From NCBI RefSeq assembly GCF_003403035.1, contig NZ_QURN01000007.1:184342-248341 (forward strand): 64,000 bases of DNA. The letters are read 5' to 3'. The notes beneath the pieces are model-generated. The model made no database searches. It had not been told where the DNA came from and saw only the letters and a program-made list of their open reading frames with translations. This document shows, piece by piece, positions 59,999 through 64,000 of the stretch. Both the position numbers and the translations under genes were made by a program. Position 1 is the stretch's first letter. Every line of letters starts with the position of its first letter. Source of the stretch: Mesorhizobium denitrificans. Lineage in GTDB: Bacteria; Pseudomonadota; Alphaproteobacteria; Rhizobiales; Rhizobiaceae.

Positions 59999-61561
59999 TT
60001 AGCAGCGGTTGCCACCTTTGCCGCCGCCGCCTTGGCCACCGCCTTTGCCGCCGCCGCCTTGGCCACCGCCTTTGCCGCCGTCGCCCTTGCCACCGCCGCC
60101 TTTGCCGCCGTCGCCCTTGCCACCGCCGCCTTTGCCGCCGTTGCCCTTGCCACCGTCGCCCTTGCCGCCGTGGCCTTTGCCACCGTGGTCCTTGCCGCCG
60201 TGGCCTTTGCCACCGTGATCCTTGTCACCGTGATCCTTGCCGCCGCCATTGTCGCCGCCGCCATTGTCGCCGCCGCCATTGTTGCCGCCGCCATTGTTGC
60301 CGCCGCCATTGTCGCCGCCGCCATTGTCGCCGCCACCATTGTCGCCGCCGCCATTGTCGCCGCCACCATTGTCGCCGCCACCATTGTTGCCGCCGCCATT
60401 GTTGCCGCCGCCATTGTTGCCGCCGCCATTGTCGCCGCCGCCATTGTTGCCGCCGCCATTGTTGCCGCCGCCGTTGTCGCCGCCGCCATTGTTGCCGCCG
60501 CCGTTGTCGCCACCGCCGTTGTTGCCGCCGCCATTGTCGCCGCCGCCATTGTTGCCGCCGCCGTTGTTGCCGCCGCCATTGTCGCCGCCGCCATTGTCGC
60601 CGCCGCCGTTGTTGCCGCCGCCATTGTTGCCGCCGCCGTTGTCGCCGCCACCATTGTTGCCGCCGCCGTTGTCGCCGCCGCCGTTGTCGCCGCCACCATT
60701 GTTGCCGCCGCCGTTGTCGCCGCCGCCGTTGTCGCCGCCACCATTGTTGCCGCCGCCGTTGTTGCCGCCGCCGTTGTCGCCGCCACCATTGTTGCCGCCG
60801 CCGTTGTTGCCACCCCCATTATTGCCAGACGGGGTGTTTCCCTTGCCGCCAGAGGGGGTGTTGCCGTCCCGACTGTTGCCGTCGCCCTCTTTGAGAGGCG
60901 TTGTTGCGGTGGATGCCAGCGCGTTACAAATAGTGTCAGCATCCGGATGGCTTCTCTGGAAGTCTGCGAGCGCGCTCGCAGAGCCCGACTGGAGAATGCT
61001 GGCGCACATGCTGGCCGCATTTTCGCTGCCGCCATGGCGGCTACCGTTGTTGCCGCCGAGAGCTGCGACCTGGGTCGATCCGGTTGACGCCGTAGCGTTG
61101 CAAACCGTGTCGGAATTAGGATGCAGTTTCTGGAAGCGGTTCAACGCATCGATGGACCCGATGCGCAGGGCGCTTGCACACGAGCAGGCTTCCGTGGCAA
61201 CGCCTTCTGCCCTGCACTGGGCTGCTGCCGCTTGCGCGAAGCTCTGCCTACGCACAGAAGGAGCAGCAGCAGGGGTACGAGCTGCCGTCGGCGTGCTCGC
61301 CAGAGTGCTTGCGGAAGCCGCTGGAACGGTGGACGCGCGGGCATTACCCGGATCAGCAATCTGTGCTGCTGCTGGATCCTGTTGGGCGGTGGATGCGCGG
61401 GCATCACCCGGATCGGCAATCTGTGCCGCCGCTGGGTCCTGTTGAGCGGTAGATGCGCGAGCATCACCTATATCAACCAACGTTGAAGCAATGGGGTCTG
61501 CCGCGTAGGCTGGAAATAACCCAATAAGGGCAATCAAGGCGGCAATTATCGACTTACGCAT
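59999..61561 (-). CDS. Secreted Gly/Asn/Asp-repeat protein with duplicated Cys module
   Basis: 520 residues. A signal peptide (MRKSIIAALIALIGLFPAYA) is followed by two copies of a 20-residue repeat (DARASTAQQDPAAAQIADPG) and an Ala/Pro/Ser stretch. Two related Cys modules come next (CASALRIGSIDALNRFQ..HPNSDTVCNA and CASILQSGSASALADFQ..HPDADTICNA). Residues about 246-440 are 39 copies of GGGNN or GGGDN. The tail is KGH, KGD and KGG repeats ending in a single Cys. I know no function for it. The signal, repeats and strong terminator argue for a real secreted structural or surface protein. Composition of the tail would suit binding of anions or metals, which is speculation. Confidence 0.78.
   Translation of the reverse strand: MRKSIIAALIALIGLFPAYAADPIASTLVDIGDARASTAQQDPAAAQIADPGDARASTAQQDPAAAQIADPGNARASTVPAASASTLASTPTAARTPAAAPSVRRQSFAQAAAAQCRAEGVATEACSCASALRIGSIDALNRFQKLHPNSDTVCNATASTGSTQVAALGGNNGSRHGGSENAASMCASILQSGSASALADFQRSHPDADTICNALASTATTPLKEGDGNSRDGNTPSGGKGNTPSGNNGGGNNGGGNNGGGDNGGGNNGGGNNGGGDNGGGDNGGGNNGGGDNGGGDNGGGNNGGGDNGGGNNGGGNNGGGDNGGGDNGGGNNGGGNNGGGDNGGGNNGGGDNGGGNNGGGDNGGGNNGGGNNGGGDNGGGNNGGGNNGGGNNGGGDNGGGDNGGGDNGGGDNGGGDNGGGNNGGGNNGGGDNGGGDNGGGKDHGDKDHGGKGHGGKDHGGKGHGGKGDGGKGNGGKGGGGKGDGGKGGGGKGDGGKGGGQGGGGKGGGQGGGGKGGNRC
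60240..60826. repeat. 15-bp minisatellite, about 39 units, inside the Gly-rich gene
   Basis: On the plus strand each unit reads about GCCGCCGCCATTGTC or ...GTTGTT and codes on the minus strand for a five-residue GGG-N/D-N block. I count 39 units from the translation. Units differ mainly by N versus D codons and by synonymous Gly changes, which suggests expansion and drift. The number may vary between strains. Confidence 0.85.
61341..61460. repeat. Two tandem 60-bp repeats near the 5' end of the Gly-rich gene
   Basis: 61341-61400 and 61401-61460 match with only a few substitutions and a third, partial copy follows. They encode the two 20-residue DARAST units after the signal peptide. Confidence 0.85.
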
Positions 61562-62097
61562 GTGCTATTCTCTCCTGCGTTTTCCGGAGCGGTGTGGCTC
61601 CGTTTCGGCCCCTCACGCCAAGGGTCGAACCAATTCCGAACTGCAACTTTTTGGGAAAACGAAGACACTGAAACGACGCTCTGCAGGCGCTACGTCCCGC
61701 GGTGGCAACGTTTCTGAACAGAAGCTGTTTCCGGCACGCAAACCAAGTTTGCCGCCTGCAGAGTCCACTGAACTATGCATCTCCGCCCCATACCCCATCT
61801 AACCGCGATATTCGCAATTAGAATTAAAACGTAAGTTCTTCCTACATACGTTCTTAACCGAGGTTCAAGTGAGATTTACAGTTGATGAATATGTTTTGAT
61901 TACTTAAGCTTAAAAACACATAAATATTTATATTGCTGTTGTAATTTGTATAAAACTTGCTTTGATAAAATTTTACATATTTAAAGTTATTCTGGTTAAA
62001 TATAATAAATAATACAGAACCATGTATGTTGATCGGTTTGTATTCTGTTTATCGTCATGTATTAGCGCTGGTGGCCTAAAGCAAAAGAGGCCACTGC
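61562..62097. other. Divergent gap with a markedly AT-rich core
   Basis: No gene is seen. About 61805-62060 is very AT-rich (runs such as ATATAATAAATAATAC), in sharp contrast to its surroundings. It should hold the promoters of the Gly-rich gene and the lipoprotein gene, and may be a site for H-NS/MucR/Ros-like silencing proteins. No clear repeat or replication-origin signature was found. Confidence 0.5.
62071..62094 (+). promoter_or_regulatory. Hairpin covering the lipoprotein ribosome binding site
   Basis: GTGGCC pairs with GGCCAC over a 12-nt loop. The likely binding site AAAAGAGG is partly in the loop and partly in the 3' stem, 7 bases before the ATG at 62098. Folding would hide it, so translation could be regulated by RNA structure or a binding protein. 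Confidence 0.4.
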
Positions 62098-62577
62098 ATG
62101 AATCGTATACTGGCATTGTTTGCAGCCGTTTCCGTGCTGAGCGGGTGCTCCACAACCGGAAATCCGGTCGCCAGCACAAGTGATTCGACCGGTTTTAATG
62201 CGCGGCCCACGGCCAAGGAGTTCGTCGTCAAGAACGACAGCGGGGGCTATGTCGTGGCCTACGCGATGCGGGTAGCCCAGCTCAAACAAGACAAGAAAAC
62301 GCTTCGGTTCGCTGGCCGTTGTGACTCGGCCTGCACCATGTATCTGGGCCTGCCGCGCAACAAAGTTTGCGTGGAGCCGGGCGCGTATTTTCGTTTCCAC
62401 CGCCCGATGGCGCGTTCCAGCGCAACGGTTGCCGCAGCAACTGACTTCCTGATGCGCTCCTATCCGGGATGGGTGCGCCAATGGATCGCCGCAAATGGCG
62501 GACTTACCAGCTCGCTGAAGACCATGAATTATAATTACGCGAGCAAGTATCTACCGACCTGCGGCGTCGCGGCCTAA
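62098..62577 (+). CDS. Lipoprotein with ClpP-like COG3904 domain
   Basis: 159 residues. The N-terminus is a lipoprotein signal with lipobox LSGC (Cys17). The domain contains NDSGGYVVAYAMRVAQLK and CDSACTMYLGLPRNKVCVEP, then AYFRFHRPM. This order (SGG, then C-x-SAC, then GA-x-x-x-FH) matches the ClpP/crotonase-fold COG3904 family, periplasmic proteins of unproven protease activity with Ser in SAC and His in FHRP as likely active residues. It faces an AT-rich region upstream and is convergent with the DMT transporter. A membrane-linked role is expected; the substrate is unknown. Confidence 0.72.
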   Translation: MNRILALFAAVSVLSGCSTTGNPVASTSDSTGFNARPTAKEFVVKNDSGGYVVAYAMRVAQLKQDKKTLRFAGRCDSACTMYLGLPRNKVCVEPGAYFRFHRPMARSSATVAAATDFLMRSYPGWVRQWIAANGGLTSSLKTMNYNYASKYLPTCGVAA

Positions 62578-62604
62578 AAAGCAGGGCAGGGCTCGCACCA
62601 GTCA

Positions 62605-62625
62605 GGCTGATCGCCGCGATCGGCC
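62605..62625. terminator. Hairpin between convergent lipoprotein and transporter genes
   Basis: A 9-bp stem (GGCTGATCG with CGATCGGCC, one G-T pair) around a 3-nt loop, 27 bases after the lipoprotein stop and 2 bases beyond the transporter stop. No T-run follows on either strand, so efficiency is uncertain. Confidence 0.4.
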
Positions 62626-62627
62626 CG

Positions 62628-63515
62628 TTAGAGGCGACCCCGAGTAGCGCGGTTAAAGCGGACGTAGCCAAGGCGTATTTGTTCGCGAAGCAAGGTCAGC
62701 AGTCCTGCTGCTGCAATGATGAGCAAGCCAATCAGCGATACAGCGTCAGGGAACTCGTTGAAGAACGCGGCACCTATAAGCACGGCCCATATCATTTGCG
62801 AATAGTGGGTAGGAGCAATGAGGTTTGCAGGACTGTGGCGCGTTGCGAGGAATTGCAGGCGGCTTCCGGCGGCAGTGCAAGCGCCGGTCAAGACCAATAT
62901 GACGAGGATTGACCAGGATGGGACTGCAAAGCCGGTATAAGCTGCGGCAGCGCCGTTGAACGCCAACCCATATGCCACCAGCATTCCGAGCACTGCGGTT
63001 TGGCGTTCGCTTGCCATCGTGCGCATGAGGATGATCGAGAGTGCCGCGCAGAATGCACCGCCGAGGGCTGCAAGATGCCCGAGTTCGAGCGCGCGTAGTC
63101 CTGGCTTCACGACCATCAACACGCCCACGAACCCAGCCAAAACCGCGAGCCAGCGCCAGATGCCAACCCGCTCCTTCAAAAAGATGATAGAGAGTAGCGT
63201 GACAAACAGCGGTGCAAGAAACAACAGCGCGTAGACTTCGGTCAGAGGGATCGAGGTAAACGCGTATACGCTTAATATGCCTGCAGCCATGCCGATCGCC
63301 GCGCGCGCGTGCACCCTTATTGGGCGACGCATCTGCCAGAAGTTGCGCCAGTCCTCTCCGGCGGGTTTCACCAGAACAAGAAACAGGCCCGAGAACAGGA
63401 TGTTGAAAAAGCCGATCTGGAAGATCGTCAATTCACCGCCAAGGGATTTGATCAGCCCGTCGCCCCATGCGTAAACAGCATAGGCCGCGAGGGCCAGTAA
63501 CACGCCAGTATTCAC
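62628..63515 (-). CDS. DMT/EamA-family transporter, ten helices
   Basis: 295 residues with two EamA units (about 5-140 and 150-285) and ten membrane segments. Phrases such as YAVYAWGDGLIKSLGG near the start, ALLFLAPLFVTLLSIIFLKE at the end of unit 1 and PTHYSQMIWAVLIGAAFFNE in unit 2 are typical. The family exports or imports amino acids, nucleosides and metabolites. The context gives no hint of the substrate. The start at 63515 has AAGGTG. Confidence 0.9.
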   Translation of the reverse strand: MNTGVLLALAAYAVYAWGDGLIKSLGGELTIFQIGFFNILFSGLFLVLVKPAGEDWRNFWQMRRPIRVHARAAIGMAAGILSVYAFTSIPLTEVYALLFLAPLFVTLLSIIFLKERVGIWRWLAVLAGFVGVLMVVKPGLRALELGHLAALGGAFCAALSIILMRTMASERQTAVLGMLVAYGLAFNGAAAAYTGFAVPSWSILVILVLTGACTAAGSRLQFLATRHSPANLIAPTHYSQMIWAVLIGAAFFNEFPDAVSLIGLLIIAAAGLLTLLREQIRLGYVRFNRATRGRL

Positions 63516-64000
63516 CTTGGAGGGCCTCAGGATTTGCGGAAGCGCTTACGGGGTAAACTTAACCTCGTGGGCTTTCAAGCCGCTGAACTGTTTAGGGGCA
63601 GTCTCCCGATTTGGCCAGTGTCCTAAACGCAAATCTCGAAGCGATCAGTTGGCGAGGCCGAATTTGCCAAAGCCGGAGGACTATACCCGTTGATGACGCA
63701 AAACTGGCGCTAGATCGCCAATTTATCACTGTTACTGCCGAAAGCCCGCGGTTTTTCTGGATTTTCCTATCCAAAAGAAAAATGTTGGAATCGCGAAAAA
63801 TATCTAGCCCGATTGATGTGTGTTAATGCGGATAGGGGGTGGAGGTAGTTAAATGGGCTTAAATCAAACGTACTTGGAGTTAAGCTTCTAACTACGGAAA
63901 TACGGGCGGGCGGTAAGTCAGAATACGGCGTTAAGCCGAGCAATTCGCACATTGTTATCAAACGGTTCTGGTGATGTTGCCAACTGGCGGCGGCACATCT
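63516..64000. other. Right-edge region without a supported gene
   Basis: No frame here shows a recognisable protein, binding site and start together. The frames present are under 72 codons and of odd composition. No repeat or hairpin with a T-run was seen. Confidence 0.5.

Noticed and set aside
60240..60826. CRISPR array
   Set aside because: The repeat is a 15-bp in-frame coding minisatellite without unique spacers, and no cas genes are near.
60032..61445. Long plus-strand frames (Pro/Leu/Ser-rich and Ala/Thr/Val-rich) over the Gly-rich gene
   Set aside because: They are frames of the same 15-bp repeat read on the other strand; no binding site, no signal, and the minus-strand frame has a proper signal peptide and terminator.
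63592..63826. Small overlapping frames on both strands near the right edge
   Set aside because: No ribosome binding site, family or signal; composition looks non-coding.

Overview
The window looks like chromosome from an alphaproteobacterium of the order Hyphomicrobiales, probably near Brucella/Ochrobactrum or the Phyllobacteriaceae. This is inferred from the protein families: a BP26-like SIMPL protein, a fused NarK1-NarK2 with narGHJI, a PpiC foldase and moeA, a Rhizobiales-type tRNA-Ile(CAT), and GC-rich codon use. No rRNA, insertion sequence, phage or CRISPR locus was seen.

Layout. 1-1.2 kb: the start of a repeat-coding ORF running off the left edge, a periplasmic SIMPL protein and tRNA-Ile2. 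1.3-12.1 kb: a divergent sugar-acid locus. An FCD-type GntR regulator, an enolase-superfamily dehydratase and an IdnO/IdnD-like dehydrogenase pair lie on the minus strand. A sugar ABC transporter (with ATPase and permease fused), an SMP-30 lactonase and a galactonate-dehydratase-like enzyme lie on the plus strand. 12.3-24.8 kb: dissimilatory nitrate reduction, with a divergent FNR-type regulator and narK-narGHJI-ppiC-moeA separated by two perfect FNR boxes. 25.0-29.6 kb: a periplasmic molybdenum aldehyde dehydrogenase of the isoquinoline-oxidoreductase type with 2Fe-2S and triheme cytochrome c subunits.

29.7-37.0 kb: a cyanophycin-type locus. A divergent Lrp/AsnC regulator faces a saccharopine/lysine-dehydrogenase-like gene, cyanophycinase, cyanophycin synthetase and a second Mur-ligase protein that lacks ATP-grasp. 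Two TTTTGC-type palindromes lie between the regulator and the operon. 37.0-41.3 kb: a minus-strand operon with a small secreted protein, a COG4705 membrane protein, a membrane-anchored Cys phosphatase, an OmpR regulator, a histidine kinase and a PepSY protein. 41.4-43.9 kb: a patchy zone with a frameshifted signal-peptide relic, a short EamA protein, an ICMT-like methyltransferase, a 5'-truncated epimerase and a small MscS channel.

44.2-50.4 kb: a second heat-shock set (dnaK, cbpA, cbpM, clpB) ending in a truncated DUF2171 gene that overlaps the clpB 3' end. 50.6-53.9 kb: DyP peroxidase coupled to NDH-2, and a Tat-exported agmatine-deiminase-family enzyme. 54.0-58.2 kb: a QseBC-like two-component system with a small membrane peptide, a VIT1-type protein, a PepSY protein and cytochrome b561. 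An 11-bp-period direct repeat occurs both before the regulator and before the PepSY-cytochrome pair. 58.3-64.0 kb: an AcuI/YhdH reductase, an OsmC protein, a secreted protein with 39 five-residue Gly/Asn/Asp repeats, an AT-rich gap, a ClpP-like (COG3904) lipoprotein and a DMT transporter.

The cyanophycin locus, the two PepSY-linked two-component systems and the repeat protein with its duplicated Cys module are the most unusual parts. All functions are read from motifs and family memory. No database search was run.
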